Shown here piece by piece: positions 42,617-51,760 of a stretch of DNA of 64,000 nucleotides. Every line of letters starts with the position of its first letter. Positions within the stretch are counted from its first letter, which is position 1. A program made the position numbers and the translations under genes. Source of the stretch: Sphingobium sp. B2D3C. Its GTDB lineage: Bacteria > Pseudomonadota > Alphaproteobacteria > Sphingomonadales > Sphingomonadaceae. The notes beneath the pieces were generated by a model. It worked only from the letters and a program-made list of their open reading frames with translations, searched no databases and had not been told where the DNA came from. The DNA is taken from the NCBI RefSeq assembly GCF_025961835.1, contig NZ_JAOQOK010000001.1:2108001-2172000 (forward strand), in the 5' to 3' direction.

Positions 42617-44299
42617 TCAGCGGCCCTGATTGCGCCAGCGGTTGATCGTGCGTTCCAGAATTTCCTCCTCGCCGCCGGTCTGGCGCCACAGGTCGGAGAA
42701 GACCGGGTCCGCCGAAGCGGGACGGCGGGCGGCTTCGAGATCATCGAAGGCGACGCGGATCGGCACGGTGACGCCCTCGCCGCAGACGATGCACTCGCGG
42801 TTGCGAAGGGCCGGGATCGAATCGAGGAAGCCGCGCGAGCCTTCCGGCATCGCTGCCTTCACGAACTGCTGATCGCGCTCGTTGTTGAGGCGCATGGCGA
42901 TCAGCGTGCCGCATTGCGAGAGCACGCCCTCGGCAAGATCGGACGGGCGCTGCGTGATCAGCCCCAGCGACACGCCATATTTGCGCCCTTCCTTGGCGAT
43001 CCGCTCGAGGATTTTGCGGACGCTCTGCCCGGCCTCGATGTTGCTGGAGGGGATGTAGCGATGCGCTTCCTCGCAGACGAGCAGAATGGGCTTCTGCTCC
43101 TCGTCGCGCGCCCAGATGGCGAAATCGAAGATCAGCCGCGCCAGGACCGAGACCACGACATGGGTGATCTCGGACGGCATGGCCGAGGTATCGACGATGG
43201 AGATCGGCTTGCCCATCGCCGGCAGGCGGAAGACCTTGGCGAGGAAATTCTGCATGGAATCCGCCACCAGCATGCCGGAGAACATGAAGCTGAAGCGCGG
43301 GTCCGCCTTGATCTCGTCCAGCCGGGTGCGCAGGCGCAGATAGGGCAGTGAATTGGTGCTCTTGTCGAGCTTGCCCATCTCATTGGCGAGAATCGCCGCG
43401 AGATCGGAGAGCAGATAGGGCACGGGCGAGTCGACCGTCAGCCGCCCGATGCCCTCCGCCAGCCGGCTGCGGCCGCGCGCGGCGAGCAGGCACTTGGCGA
43501 GAATGTCACAATCCTGCGCGCGCTCGGGGCCCTTGGAAGTGACGAGCACTTCGCAATGCTCCTCGAAGTTCATCAGCCAATAGGGCAGCTCGAGATTGCT
43601 GGTATCGTAAACCGCGCCATTGCCGGCGAAGGCGGCGCCATATTCGCCATGCGGATCGATCATCACGATATGGCCCTGCGGCGCCATGTCGCAGATGCGG
43701 TGCAGGATAAGCGCGGCGGAGGTGGACTTGCCGGTGCCGGTGGAGCCGAGCAGCGCGAAATGCTTGCCGAGCAGCGCATCGACCAGCAGCGAGGCGCGGG
43801 TGTTGGCGGTGGGGTACACCGTACCGATCTCGATCCGTGCCTGATCGTGGGCGGAATAGATCTCCAGCATATCCGGGCTGGAGACGGGATAGATGGGCGT
43901 GCCGGGCACCGGGAAGCGCGTGACGCCACGGCGGAAGCGGAAGATGCGCCCGGTCAGTTGCTCCTGATCGCCCTCCCCCACAAAGTCGATATCGGCGAGG
44001 ATGTGCGTCGCGGAGCGGGAATCGAGCGCCAGCGTGCGCACCGTCGCGACGATCCAGCAGGCGCCGACCCGCATCTTGAGCTGGCTGCCGACCTGCCCGC
44101 CCATGGCGATGCTGGGGTCGCTCTCCCCGGCGAGTTGCTCCATGGCGGCGATGTCGAGCAGGATCTTGGCCGAGCCGCCGGATATCGCGGAGATGACGCC
44201 GATCTCGATATCCGAGAAATGCGGCCGCACGCCGGGCTGCGCCACGGCATCGACCGGCACCGGCTGGCCATCCAGATCCCTGCCAGAAAAATAGTTCAC
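42617..44299 (-). CDS. herA: HerA-type ATPase (DUF87)
   Basis: 560 residues. N-terminal HAS-barrel (IEIGVISAISGGSAKILLD), FtsK/HerA ATPase with Walker A G185-STGTGKS (185-192), Walker B ILLVCEEAHRYIP, and a RFLNNERDQQFV-type Arg-finger region. HerA helicase/translocases form hexamers and often pair with NurA nuclease in end resection; no nurA is adjacent, as is usual for bacterial stand-alone copies. The start is GTG at 44299. It converges on the zincin gene across the repeat region and is on its own unit. Confidence 0.9.
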   Translation of the reverse strand: MNYFSGRDLDGQPVPVDAVAQPGVRPHFSDIEIGVISAISGGSAKILLDIAAMEQLAGESDPSIAMGGQVGSQLKMRVGACWIVATVRTLALDSRSATHILADIDFVGEGDQEQLTGRIFRFRRGVTRFPVPGTPIYPVSSPDMLEIYSAHDQARIEIGTVYPTANTRASLLVDALLGKHFALLGSTGTGKSTSAALILHRICDMAPQGHIVMIDPHGEYGAAFAGNGAVYDTSNLELPYWLMNFEEHCEVLVTSKGPERAQDCDILAKCLLAARGRSRLAEGIGRLTVDSPVPYLLSDLAAILANEMGKLDKSTNSLPYLRLRTRLDEIKADPRFSFMFSGMLVADSMQNFLAKVFRLPAMGKPISIVDTSAMPSEITHVVVSVLARLIFDFAIWARDEEQKPILLVCEEAHRYIPSSNIEAGQSVRKILERIAKEGRKYGVSLGLITQRPSDLAEGVLSQCGTLIAMRLNNERDQQFVKAAMPEGSRGFLDSIPALRNRECIVCGEGVTVPIRVAFDDLEAARRPASADPVFSDLWRQTGGEEEILERTINRWRNQGR

Positions 44300-44382
44300 C
44301 GCGTCGCTCCCACCTGTGGCCAGGATGCAGGGCGTATCGAATATGCGTAAACAAATGCCTGCGCCGTGGGCGCGGCTTGGGC

Positions 44383-45168
44383 TCAGCGCATTTTCACGCG
44401 ACCTGCGACGAAGCCGGCGAACATGCCCATGGCGAGCGCCGAGAAAACGGCGACAAGGCCATAAGCCACGCCATGTTCCTGCGCGAAGACGCCGATGTCG
44501 CGCTCGAAGCCGGTCTTGTGCACCTCGATCTCGCGCACCGCGGCGGCGAGCACGCGGCCGTTCTGCACAAGAAAGGTCTCGGCGGTGTAGGTGCCGGTGA
44601 CCACCCGTGCGGAGAGCGGCAGGCGCGCGCGGTACAGCACGCCATCGGTGATCTCGACCGCCTTGGGCGCCTCCAGATACAGTCCGCTGCGCGCGCGCAG
44701 ATCATTGAGACCGCTGGCGAACCGGCCGATCTCCTCGGTATCGCTGAAGGACGCGGGCGAGAGCTGCAGCTTGCTCAGCCCCAGCTCGTAGATCGCGGCG
44801 GTGCGTTCATCGACGATCTGGTCGATGGGGCGCGAGGACGCCACGGCGTAGAAGCTGGGCGCCGAGCGGAAGGCGATGCTGTCGGCATTGACCCACATGC
44901 CGGCGAGCTTGCGCTTCTCGCGCACGGTGATCGCCTGGCTCGGGCCCTTGAGCACGACGATGATGTCGACCGGCTCCTCCGGTACGCGCCCACCGGGATA
45001 GAGGATCGCGCCGAACAGCAGCAGTTCCGCGCCCGTGAAGCTGAACTGGATCTCGACCGTGCGTTGCGAGACATCAGGCACCAGTTGCGGCGCGGCCCGC
45101 TGCGCGCTCGCCGGGGCGGCGCCCAACAGCGCCACCGCTGCCAGCCACGGGGCGATGCGGGCGATCAC
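44383..45168 (-). CDS. TIGR02186 family transmembrane protein
   Basis: 261 residues: signal peptide (WLAAVALLGAAPASA), a periplasmic beta-rich domain (VEIQFSFTGAELLLFGAILYPGG, VLKGPSQAITVREK, GMWVNADSIAF) and one C-terminal membrane anchor (GLVAVFSALAMGMFAGFVAG) with a positively charged tail. This alphaproteobacterial family almost always sits beside a TauE/SafE permease, as here: its GTG start overlaps the stop of that gene by four bases (GTGA, 45165-45168). Presumed periplasmic partner of the exporter; activity unknown. Confidence 0.88.
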   Translation of the reverse strand: MIARIAPWLAAVALLGAAPASAQRAAPQLVPDVSQRTVEIQFSFTGAELLLFGAILYPGGRVPEEPVDIIVVLKGPSQAITVREKRKLAGMWVNADSIAFRSAPSFYAVASSRPIDQIVDERTAAIYELGLSKLQLSPASFSDTEEIGRFASGLNDLRARSGLYLEAPKAVEITDGVLYRARLPLSARVVTGTYTAETFLVQNGRVLAAAVREIEVHKTGFERDIGVFAQEHGVAYGLVAVFSALAMGMFAGFVAGRVKMR

Positions 45169-46079
45169 TGGACGACCACCGAGTAAATCTCGTCCGGCCG
45201 CCAGCCAAGGCCCAGCGCCATTCGGATGGCGATGACCAAAGCGATGAAGGCCAGCGCGACGCGCAGATATTCCGGCCGGGCCCGCATCGAGATGCGGCTG
45301 CCGATCTGCGCGCCGGTCACGCTGCCGATGAGCAGCAGGAAGGCGAGGACGAGGTCGACGGCGTGGGTGGTGGTGGCGTGGACCATCGTCGTGAACATCG
45401 TCACGAACAGGATCTGGAACAGCGAGGTGCCGATGACGATCTGCGTCGACATGCCGAGAATGTAGAGCATGGCAGGCACGAGGATGAAGCCGCCGCCCAC
45501 GCCCATCAACATGGTCATGATGCCCGAGAAGATGCCAAGCAGCAGCGGCGCCAGCGGGGAGATGTAAAGGCCCGAGGCATAGAAACGCCAGCGCAGCGGC
45601 AGCGCGGCCACCAGCGGGTGGTGCCGCCGCTTGCGCGCAGCTTGCCGCTGCCCGCGCCGCGCCATCACCAGCGCGTGGATCGATTCCCGCGCCATCAGCA
45701 TGCCGATCGAGCCGAGCATCAGCACATAGAGCACGGCGATGGTCGTATCGATCTGGCCCATGCGCTCCAGCACGCGATAGATCACCGCGCCCAGCGCCGC
45801 GCCGATGGCACCGCCAACGACGAGCACGGCGCTCATCTTGAGATCGACCGTCTTGCGGCCGAGATGGCTGAACACGCTGGAGACGCTCGCGCCCATCACC
45901 TGCGTGGCGGAGGATGCGGCGGAGACGGTCGGCGGGATGCCGTAGAAGATCAGCAAGGGCGTGGTGAGAAATCCGCCGCCCACGCCGAACATGCCCGAGA
46001 GCAGGCCGACAAGGCCGCCCAGGCCGATGATGACCAGGGCGTTCACCGACAGGTTGGCGATCGGCAGATAGATGTCCAT
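45165..46079 (-). CDS. TauE/SafE family sulfite/anion exporter
   Basis: 304 residues with eight or so hydrophobic segments in two halves, each with the family motif (GLLSGMFGVGGGFLTTPLL and GIFSGIMTMLMGVGGGFILVPAML). Members of this TSUP family export sulfite, sulfoacetate or similar anions. The ATG at 46079 follows GAGGGCGAC; the frame runs further upstream into the next gene without homology. Coupled to the TIGR02186 gene by a 4-base overlap. No sulfonate-degrading genes lie nearby, so the anion is open. Confidence 0.91.
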   Translation of the reverse strand: MDIYLPIANLSVNALVIIGLGGLVGLLSGMFGVGGGFLTTPLLIFYGIPPTVSAASSATQVMGASVSSVFSHLGRKTVDLKMSAVLVVGGAIGAALGAVIYRVLERMGQIDTTIAVLYVLMLGSIGMLMARESIHALVMARRGQRQAARKRRHHPLVAALPLRWRFYASGLYISPLAPLLLGIFSGIMTMLMGVGGGFILVPAMLYILGMSTQIVIGTSLFQILFVTMFTTMVHATTTHAVDLVLAFLLLIGSVTGAQIGSRISMRARPEYLRVALAFIALVIAIRMALGLGWRPDEIYSVVVQ

Positions 46080-46134
46080 GTCGCCCTCGGTAGTCGCAAA
46101 GCGCCCGATCAAAAAGGGGCTTGCCGCCCGATAC

Positions 46135-47226
46135 TCAAAAATCGGTCGCGAGGGTGATCGCAGGGCCGCTTGCCGGGCGTGCATTGCCGGCGATGCGGAC
46201 GCGCCATTCCGCCGAGAGGCTGAGCCCCGGCCGGGCCCATGGCAGCCGGGCACGGAGTTGCGGCCCGATGTCCAGACGCCGTGCACCGGGCTGGACGCTG
46301 CCGGAGAGCGCGCCGCCGACCGCCAGCGCGAGCCCCCGCCCGGGCGGAAACAGCCGGTAAGAGAGGGCAGCCTTGCCGTCCGCAAAGCCATCGCTGCCGG
46401 GCAAGCCGACAAATCCGGCCTGTGCATAGCCGTCCGCCTCAATGCGCGGCAGGATCTCGGTGGGATTCAGGCCGCCGGCCGCCAACAGGGCGAACCCGTT
46501 GCGACCGCCTGTCCCGAGACGCTGGCGTCGCTCCACCATCAGCGAGACTGGCAAGGCGGCGGGCAGCCCGGCCGGGCGCCAGGCGAGGCCGAATGCTCCC
46601 TCCTCCGCGAACGGCCGTTCGATCGCGCGGCTGGCCCGTCCATAGAGGCTGAACACGCCCATCTCGCTGCTGCTGACGCGATAATCGAGCCGGACGCCCA
46701 TTTGCGATCCGCCGAGCAGCGGCGCAAAGGCGCGCGACCCGCCGGCATCGGGGCGCCAGAACAGCCATGCCTGGCCGGACAGGCGCCCGCTCTTGCGCGC
46801 GTCCCGCAGCGTGCTGATCGACGGCTCGCCTAGGACGGTCCCTTGCGAAAGCGTCGCTGCCGAAGCCGGCGCATTGCGCGGCGCGTCCGATCTTGGCCTT
46901 GGCGTTTCTGCAGGAGAGGCCTGCGCCCAAAGTGCCACGGGCATGCGATATGAAGGAACGGTATGGTGAAGCCGCGCTGCCGCGCTTGCCGACCGGCCCG
47001 CGAACCCGGGAGCATCGCCGGATAATCCGGCGCTGCGCTGCCCGTTGCTATCATCAGCCCGCACCCCGCCACTTGGCGCCTGCGCCGCAGGCAAGGCCGC
47101 AACGTCCGTCGCCCCGGGCTCGCCTCCCGCCATCACGGGCCAGCCCAGCATCACGCCGCGCACGCAGACCCAGCAGCCCAGAACCGCGCCCAGGAACCGC
47201 AGCGGCCGCCCGCCCCCGGCGCTCAT
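46135..47226 (-). CDS. Exported protein coupled to NfrB-like glycosyltransferase
   Basis: 363 residues from the ATG at 47226, whose ATGA overlaps the stop of the glycosyltransferase gene. A hydrophobic N-terminus (FLGAVLGCWVCVRGVMLGW) is followed by a Pro/Ala-rich spacer to about residue 130, then repeated amphipathic strands (GVRLDYRVSSSEMGVFSLYGR, LPVSLMVERRQRL, YAQAGFVGLPG, LAVGGALSGSVQP) ending LSAEWRVRIAG and ALITLATDF-like, as for an outer-membrane beta barrel. By position it is the counterpart of NfrA, the outer-membrane partner of NfrB in enterics, but it is much shorter and lacks TPR repeats. Assignment as a barrel is inference. Confidence 0.7.
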   Translation of the reverse strand: MSAGGGRPLRFLGAVLGCWVCVRGVMLGWPVMAGGEPGATDVAALPAAQAPSGGVRADDSNGQRSAGLSGDAPGFAGRSASAAARLHHTVPSYRMPVALWAQASPAETPRPRSDAPRNAPASAATLSQGTVLGEPSISTLRDARKSGRLSGQAWLFWRPDAGGSRAFAPLLGGSQMGVRLDYRVSSSEMGVFSLYGRASRAIERPFAEEGAFGLAWRPAGLPAALPVSLMVERRQRLGTGGRNGFALLAAGGLNPTEILPRIEADGYAQAGFVGLPGSDGFADGKAALSYRLFPPGRGLALAVGGALSGSVQPGARRLDIGPQLRARLPWARPGLSLSAEWRVRIAGNARPASGPAITLATDF

Positions 47227-48620
47227 GCCGAGGCTCCCGTGGCCGCGTCCGGGAAGCGGTGGCGCGTCTTGTCCCACACCAGCGCGCGTCCGCGCAGATG
47301 CCGCACATAGATCGAAATGGCCCGCCCAGCGGCGAGAATGGCGACGATATTGCCAGTGATCGTGCGGGGCACGGAGAGGAGCGCTTGTGCCCAGCCATAG
47401 GCTCGCCAGACGAACAGCATGCGCATGATGAGCCGCCAGGCGAGCAGCACTGCTGTCGCGCGCATCAGCCACGGTAAGGGCTCGGGCCAGATCATCGGGG
47501 GCAAGCCCATCAGGCTGCGCGTGATGTGGATGAACAGGGCCAGCCCCAGCCCGACATAAGCCGCGACCAGGACGATCGCTGCCAGCGCCGCGCGTCGATC
47601 GCGCAGGCGCATCCACCGCTCGCGCCAGGGGCCGGACCAGCCGAGCCGATCCCAGCCGGCCAAGGCGATGCCCACCGTCCAGCGCGCCTTTTGCCGAACG
47701 GCGGCGCCCCAGCTATCCGGGAAATATTCGCGCGTGGCGATCAGCTCGCCCTTGGCGTCGCGCATTCGCACCAAGATGCCGCGCCCGCCGGCATCGCCGA
47801 TGCGCAGGCCGAGCTCATAATCCTCGGTGAGGCTGGCTTCGTCGAATGGGCGCCCGCCCCGCTCCATCCCCACGGCGGCAAGCGCGTCGCGGCTGAAGCC
47901 GCAGCCGACGCCGGCCGATGGCATGGCTGCGCCCAGCGCCTCCCGCACCGTCAGCGAGGCGCCATGCGCAACCGCGAATTCATCGAGATAATGGCCCGCA
48001 ACCCATTGCGAGCGCGCCGATTTGAGCGGAAGGACCGGGAGCTGGACGAGCGCGAAGCGTGGCGCGAGATAGCCGATCACCCGCAGCGCATCGGGATGCA
48101 CGACATCCTCGGCATCGTGCAGCACCACCGTGAGCACGCGGCGCCCCTGCTCGGCTTCCCAGCGCTGCATGGCCACCCAGAGCTGGTTCAGGCAGTCCGC
48201 TTTGGTGGTCGGACCGGGCCGATCATTGACCACCAAGGTCACGCGCCCGCCGCCCCGCTCGGTGATCAGCGTACAGACCGCCCACAATGTCGCCGGATCA
48301 TTGGGATAGGCGCCGACGAAAATCTGCACATCCTCGCCGGCCCATTTGTCGAGGCAGCCGGTAAGCATGGGACGGATCACGTCCGACTCGTCCCAGGCGG
48401 GAATGAACACCGCGATCGGCCCGGCAGAGCCAGCGGGCGGCAAATCCCGGGATGTCATCCGCGCCACCCGGCTGTACACGGTCAGCGACCGCCAGCCGCG
48501 CCGCGCCAGATAGATGAGGTCGATGGCCAGATCGTCCAGCCCACCGATGATAAGCCCCAAAGCGGCAAACAAGAGAAGCTCGCTGCACAGCAGCTCGCTC
48601 AAAGCGAGTGTCCCACCCAT
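47223..48620 (-). CDS. NfrB-like membrane glycosyltransferase (GT2)
   Basis: 465 residues. One N-terminal membrane segment, a processive GT2 domain with D169-A-E-D172 (VLHDAEDVVHPD), TED at 265-267 (SLTEDYELG) and Q310-x-x-R313-W314 (RQKARW), then three or more C-terminal membrane segments. This is the catalytic set of NfrB/cellulose-synthase-like enzymes. Enteric NfrB is longer and carries a C-terminal c-di-GMP-binding MshEN domain; that domain is absent here. The ATG at 48620 follows GGGGGGAAG. It is coupled by ATGA to the exported protein downstream. Probable role: making an exopolysaccharide exported through that partner. Confidence 0.88.
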   Translation of the reverse strand: MGGTLALSELLCSELLLFAALGLIIGGLDDLAIDLIYLARRGWRSLTVYSRVARMTSRDLPPAGSAGPIAVFIPAWDESDVIRPMLTGCLDKWAGEDVQIFVGAYPNDPATLWAVCTLITERGGGRVTLVVNDRPGPTTKADCLNQLWVAMQRWEAEQGRRVLTVVLHDAEDVVHPDALRVIGYLAPRFALVQLPVLPLKSARSQWVAGHYLDEFAVAHGASLTVREALGAAMPSAGVGCGFSRDALAAVGMERGGRPFDEASLTEDYELGLRIGDAGGRGILVRMRDAKGELIATREYFPDSWGAAVRQKARWTVGIALAGWDRLGWSGPWRERWMRLRDRRAALAAIVLVAAYVGLGLALFIHITRSLMGLPPMIWPEPLPWLMRATAVLLAWRLIMRMLFVWRAYGWAQALLSVPRTITGNIVAILAAGRAISIYVRHLRGRALVWDKTRHRFPDAATGASA

Positions 48621-48841
48621 CTTCCCCCCCGAGTCGACACCGCATTCCCCCTGCGCTGCCGAGCGATTTATTGAGCATAATGAGGGACCTGGAGCAATGA
48701 TGCTTTTCGCGGCGTTAACGTTTCCGCGGTTCATCCTGGCCATTGCCGGTTTGACCTGATCCCGCCCGGCCTCTAGCGACAGGCCATGAGCTGTTGCGCG
48801 CCCGCCCCCGACCAGCCGCACATTTGCGGGAGCGCGCCCGC

Positions 48842-49492
48842 GTGACGCGGGGCAAGCGCGTGCCAGTCGGCTTGCTGGGCGGATCGTTCAACCCCGCCCA
48901 TGGCGGCCATCGCGCGATCTCTTTCTTCGCTCACAAGGCGCTGGGACTGGACGAGGTTTGGTGGCTGGTCTCGCCGGGCAATCCGCTCAAGCCGCGCGCC
49001 GGCATGGCACCGCTGAACGCGCGCGTCGCCAGCGGCAAGGCGGCCGCCCGCCGCGCGCGCATCCGCGTGACCGCCATCGAGCGGGAGATGCACACCCGCT
49101 ACACGCTCGACACGCTGCGCCGGCTGACGCGCCGCTACCCGCATCGCCGGTTCATCTGGCTAATGGGCGAAGACAATCTGGCCCAGTTCCACCAGTGGAA
49201 AGGATGGCGCGATATTGCGCGAACAACGGCCATTGCTGTTATCGCCCGACCCGGCTATAGTCGGGCGGCTGTAGGCTCACCGGCCATGGCCTGGTTGCGG
49301 CGTTTCGTCCGACCCGCCAGTCAGAGCAAAAGCTGGACGACATGGAGACTGCCGGCGCTCGTGCTTTTGCGCTTTCGCCCCGATCCCAGATCAGCCACGC
49401 TGCTTCGGCAGAAGGCGCCTCTTTGGCACCGTAGCTTTGCTGATGTTGCGCCGATCGACGGCGTGACCGGTCGCCGCATCCCACAGGAGTGA
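48842..49492 (+). CDS. nadD: Nicotinate-nucleotide adenylyltransferase
   Basis: 216 residues from GTG at 48842. The nucleotidyltransferase motif GLLGGSFNPAHGGHRAIS (G-x-F-N-P-x-H-x-G-H) opens the protein, WWLVSPGNPLKP and IWLMGEDNLAQFHQWKGWRDI follow. It turns nicotinate mononucleotide plus ATP into deamido-NAD. The C-terminal SxTxxR motif appears as SATLLRQ, and the region before it carries an insertion (LRRFVRPASQSKSWTTWRL), as in other sphingomonad copies. It overlaps rsfS by four bases. Confidence 0.93.
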   Translation: MTRGKRVPVGLLGGSFNPAHGGHRAISFFAHKALGLDEVWWLVSPGNPLKPRAGMAPLNARVASGKAAARRARIRVTAIEREMHTRYTLDTLRRLTRRYPHRRFIWLMGEDNLAQFHQWKGWRDIARTTAIAVIARPGYSRAAVGSPAMAWLRRFVRPASQSKSWTTWRLPALVLLRFRPDPRSATLLRQKAPLWHRSFADVAPIDGVTGRRIPQE

Positions 49493-49914
49493 CATTGCCC
49501 GACCCGTTACCCATGCCCGCCCGTCCTGCCCCCGCTGGAGGACTGTCCCAACCCGGCATCGATGCATCCTCGGATCGCCTCCTGGCGATCGTTCTGGAAT
49601 CGCTGGACGATGATCAGGCGCAGGAAGTCGTGAGCATTCCGCTTGCCGGCAAGAGCAGCATTGCCGATCACATCGTGATCGCGTCGGGTCGTTCGTCCCG
49701 GCAGGTGGCCGCCATTGCCCAGAAGTTGGCCGAGCGGATCAAGCAGACGATGGGCCGCAATGTCCGCATCGAAGGCCTGCCCGTCGCCGACTGGGTGCTG
49801 ATCGACGCGGGCGACGTGGTCGTCCATGTCTTCCGCCCGGAGGTCCGCAGCTTCTACAATCTCGAGCGCATGTGGGGCTTCTCGGACGCACCGCTGGCTG
49901 CCGGCGAGGCCTGA
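49489..49914 (+). CDS. rsfS: Ribosomal silencing factor RsfS
   Basis: 141 residues from GTG at 49489, sharing GTGA with the nadD stop; an ATG at 49513 is the alternative. The core runs from LLAIVLESLDDDQAQEVVSIPL through SIADHIVIASGRSSRQVAAIA and ADWVLIDAGDVVVHVFRPEVRSFYNLERMW, the last block being the family hallmark. RsfS binds ribosomal protein uL14 and blocks subunit joining in starvation. The nadD-rsfS-rlmH order is widely conserved. Confidence 0.95.
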   Translation: MTLPDPLPMPARPAPAGGLSQPGIDASSDRLLAIVLESLDDDQAQEVVSIPLAGKSSIADHIVIASGRSSRQVAAIAQKLAERIKQTMGRNVRIEGLPVADWVLIDAGDVVVHVFRPEVRSFYNLERMWGFSDAPLAAGEA

Positions 49915-49942
49915 TCTCCTTCAAGCGTACCCCGGGGGCCGA

Positions 49943-50368
49943 ATGCTGCTGCACATCGTCGCACGGGGACGCATCGGCCGCTCGCCAGAGGCCGATCTCG
50001 TCGAGCGCTATCTCAAGCGCGTGACGCTGCCCACCAAGGTCACCGAACTGCCGGATCGTGGCGGCAAGGCGCCGCCGCCCCTGCCCGCCCAGTCGGTCAT
50101 GGTGATGCTCGATGAAACCGGCAAGCAGCTGACCTCCATGGCCTTTGCCGAGCAGATCGGCCGCTGGCGGGACGACGGCGTGCGCGAGTGCCGCTTCATG
50201 ATCGGCGCGGCGGACGGGTTCGAGAGCGCAGACCGGGCCAGCGCCGATCTGCTGATCGCGTTCGGGGCGATGACCTGGCCGCACATGATGGCGCGGGCGA
50301 TGCTGGCCGAACAGCTCTGGCGCGCCACCAGCATCCTCGCCAACCACCCCTATCACCGGGAGGGATGA
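49943..50368 (+). CDS. rlmH: 23S rRNA pseudouridine1915 N3-methyltransferase RlmH
   Basis: 141 residues, SPOUT methyltransferase. Motifs are LDETGKQLTSMAFAEQI, FMIGAADGFE (usually GGADG) and the knotted C-terminal TWPHMMARAMLAEQLWRA with ANHPYHR, the last being diagnostic. It methylates pseudouridine 1915 in helix 69 of 23S rRNA on 70S ribosomes. It begins 28 bases after rsfS and ends 6 bases before the EnvC-like gene. Confidence 0.95.
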   Translation: MLLHIVARGRIGRSPEADLVERYLKRVTLPTKVTELPDRGGKAPPPLPAQSVMVMLDETGKQLTSMAFAEQIGRWRDDGVRECRFMIGAADGFESADRASADLLIAFGAMTWPHMMARAMLAEQLWRATSILANHPYHREG

Positions 50369-50374
50369 GGCGCG

Positions 50375-51652
50375 GTGGCGGCGAGCTGGACCCGACTGCC
50401 CCGGCCAATGGCCTCGCGGCCGTCCCTGCCCGTCATGCTGGCCACTGCTGCCCTGCTCGTCACCGCCATCGCGGCACCGCTGGCTCTCTCTGCCCAGCGC
50501 AATCCGGCGCCGCAGGCCCCTCAGGCGGAGATCGCCCGACAGCAGGCCGCGCTGGCTCGCGCCCGCGCGCAGGGCGAGGAAGCCCGCAAGCGTGGCGAAG
50601 CCCTGGAAGCCCGTGCCCGCGCCTCCTCCGCCGCAGCCGACAAGACCCGCAACGAGATCGCCGCGCTCGCCGCCCGCATCCAGCAGAGCGAGGCCGATCT
50701 GCGCGCGGGCGAGGCGCGCATGGCGATCATCATCACGCGCCAGCGCGAGCAGCGGCGCCAACTCGCCACCCGCCAGCAGCCGATCGTGCGACTGACCGCC
50801 GCCCTGCAGCAACTGGCCCGGCGCTCGCCTGTGCTCGCACTGGTCGCGCCCGGCACGATCAGCGAGGCGGTGCATCGCCGCATCGCGCTCGCGCAGATAT
50901 TGCCGACCATCACTGCCTCCACGCAGGATCTGCGGGGTGCCATTGCGCGCAGTGCCGATCTGCAGCGCAGCGCGGAGGCGGCAGCGCAATCCCTCGTCCG
51001 CACCCGCGCCGGGCTGAAGACGCAGCAGGCCGCGCTCAGCACGCTTGAACAGCGCCAGCGCGGCACTTCCCGGCAGTTGCGCGCGGAGGCCAGCCTGCAG
51101 ACCGAGCGCGCCCTCGCCATGGGCGAGCAGGCCCGTGATATCAGCGATCTGATGGACCGGATCGGCGATGCGGCGCAGGTGCAGGAGGCGTTGCTGCGCC
51201 TGCCCGGCCCGATGCCCCGGCCGGCCCGTCCGCAAAACAGCGCCGCACCGCCCCCTGAGCGACCGAGCGTCGCCGCAGGCCAGACCCCGGCCCCGCCCTA
51301 TCGCCGGCCTGCCATCGGCGACATCGTCACCGGCTTCGGGGAATTGAGCGCAGGCGGCGTGCGCGCGCGGGGCATCACCATGGCGACCGCAGCCGGGGCC
51401 GCGGTCATCGCGCCCGCAGCGGGGCGAGTCGCCTTTGCCGGGCCGTTTCGCGGCTATGGCAAGATCGTCATCCTGGAGCATCGCGGCGGCTGGACGAGCC
51501 TGCTGGCCGGGCTCGACCGGCTGAGCGTGGCGCCGGGAGACTCGTTGCGTCAGGGCGACCCGGTCGGCGCGACCGGCAGCGACCCGGCCCGCCTCATCAT
51601 CGAGCTGCGCCAGCAGGACCGCGCTGTCGATATTGCTTCTCTTGTCCGCTAA
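50375..51652 (+). CDS. envC: EnvC-like murein hydrolase activator (degenerate LytM)
   Basis: 425 residues from GTG at 50375: signal/anchor segment (VMLATAALLVTAIAAPLALSA), a long coiled coil (about residues 50-250, many EARKRGEALEARARASS-type heptads), a Pro-rich linker and a C-terminal LytM/M23 domain. In that domain the catalytic HxxxD and HxH are absent: the first site reads VRARGITMATAAG and the second LLAGLDRL, so it cannot cut peptidoglycan. That is the EnvC pattern, an activator of amidases (AmiA/B/C type) at the septum. It stands 108 bases before ctpA, a common pair. Confidence 0.9.
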   Translation: MAASWTRLPRPMASRPSLPVMLATAALLVTAIAAPLALSAQRNPAPQAPQAEIARQQAALARARAQGEEARKRGEALEARARASSAAADKTRNEIAALAARIQQSEADLRAGEARMAIIITRQREQRRQLATRQQPIVRLTAALQQLARRSPVLALVAPGTISEAVHRRIALAQILPTITASTQDLRGAIARSADLQRSAEAAAQSLVRTRAGLKTQQAALSTLEQRQRGTSRQLRAEASLQTERALAMGEQARDISDLMDRIGDAAQVQEALLRLPGPMPRPARPQNSAAPPPERPSVAAGQTPAPPYRRPAIGDIVTGFGELSAGGVRARGITMATAAGAAVIAPAAGRVAFAGPFRGYGKIVILEHRGGWTSLLAGLDRLSVAPGDSLRQGDPVGATGSDPARLIIELRQQDRAVDIASLVR

Positions 51653-51760
51653 CGCCGTTCAGCAGCGCGTAACGCTATCTTCGCTACGCTGGCGTGCGAC
51701 CTAGGCAGAACCGTTGTTCCTGCTATAGGTCAGGACAGCATTTTTGTCGAAAGCGTCTCC

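Noticed and set aside
42617..44299. HerA as part of a HerA-based phage defence system
   Set aside because: No NurA, SIR2, DUF4297 or other effector gene adjacent; neighbours are a zincin and a TIGR02186-TauE pair.
46443..47616. N-terminal extensions of the frames of the TauE and NfrB-partner genes
   Set aside because: They run over neighbouring genes in other frames, and good starts with ribosome-binding sites or ATGA overlaps exist downstream.
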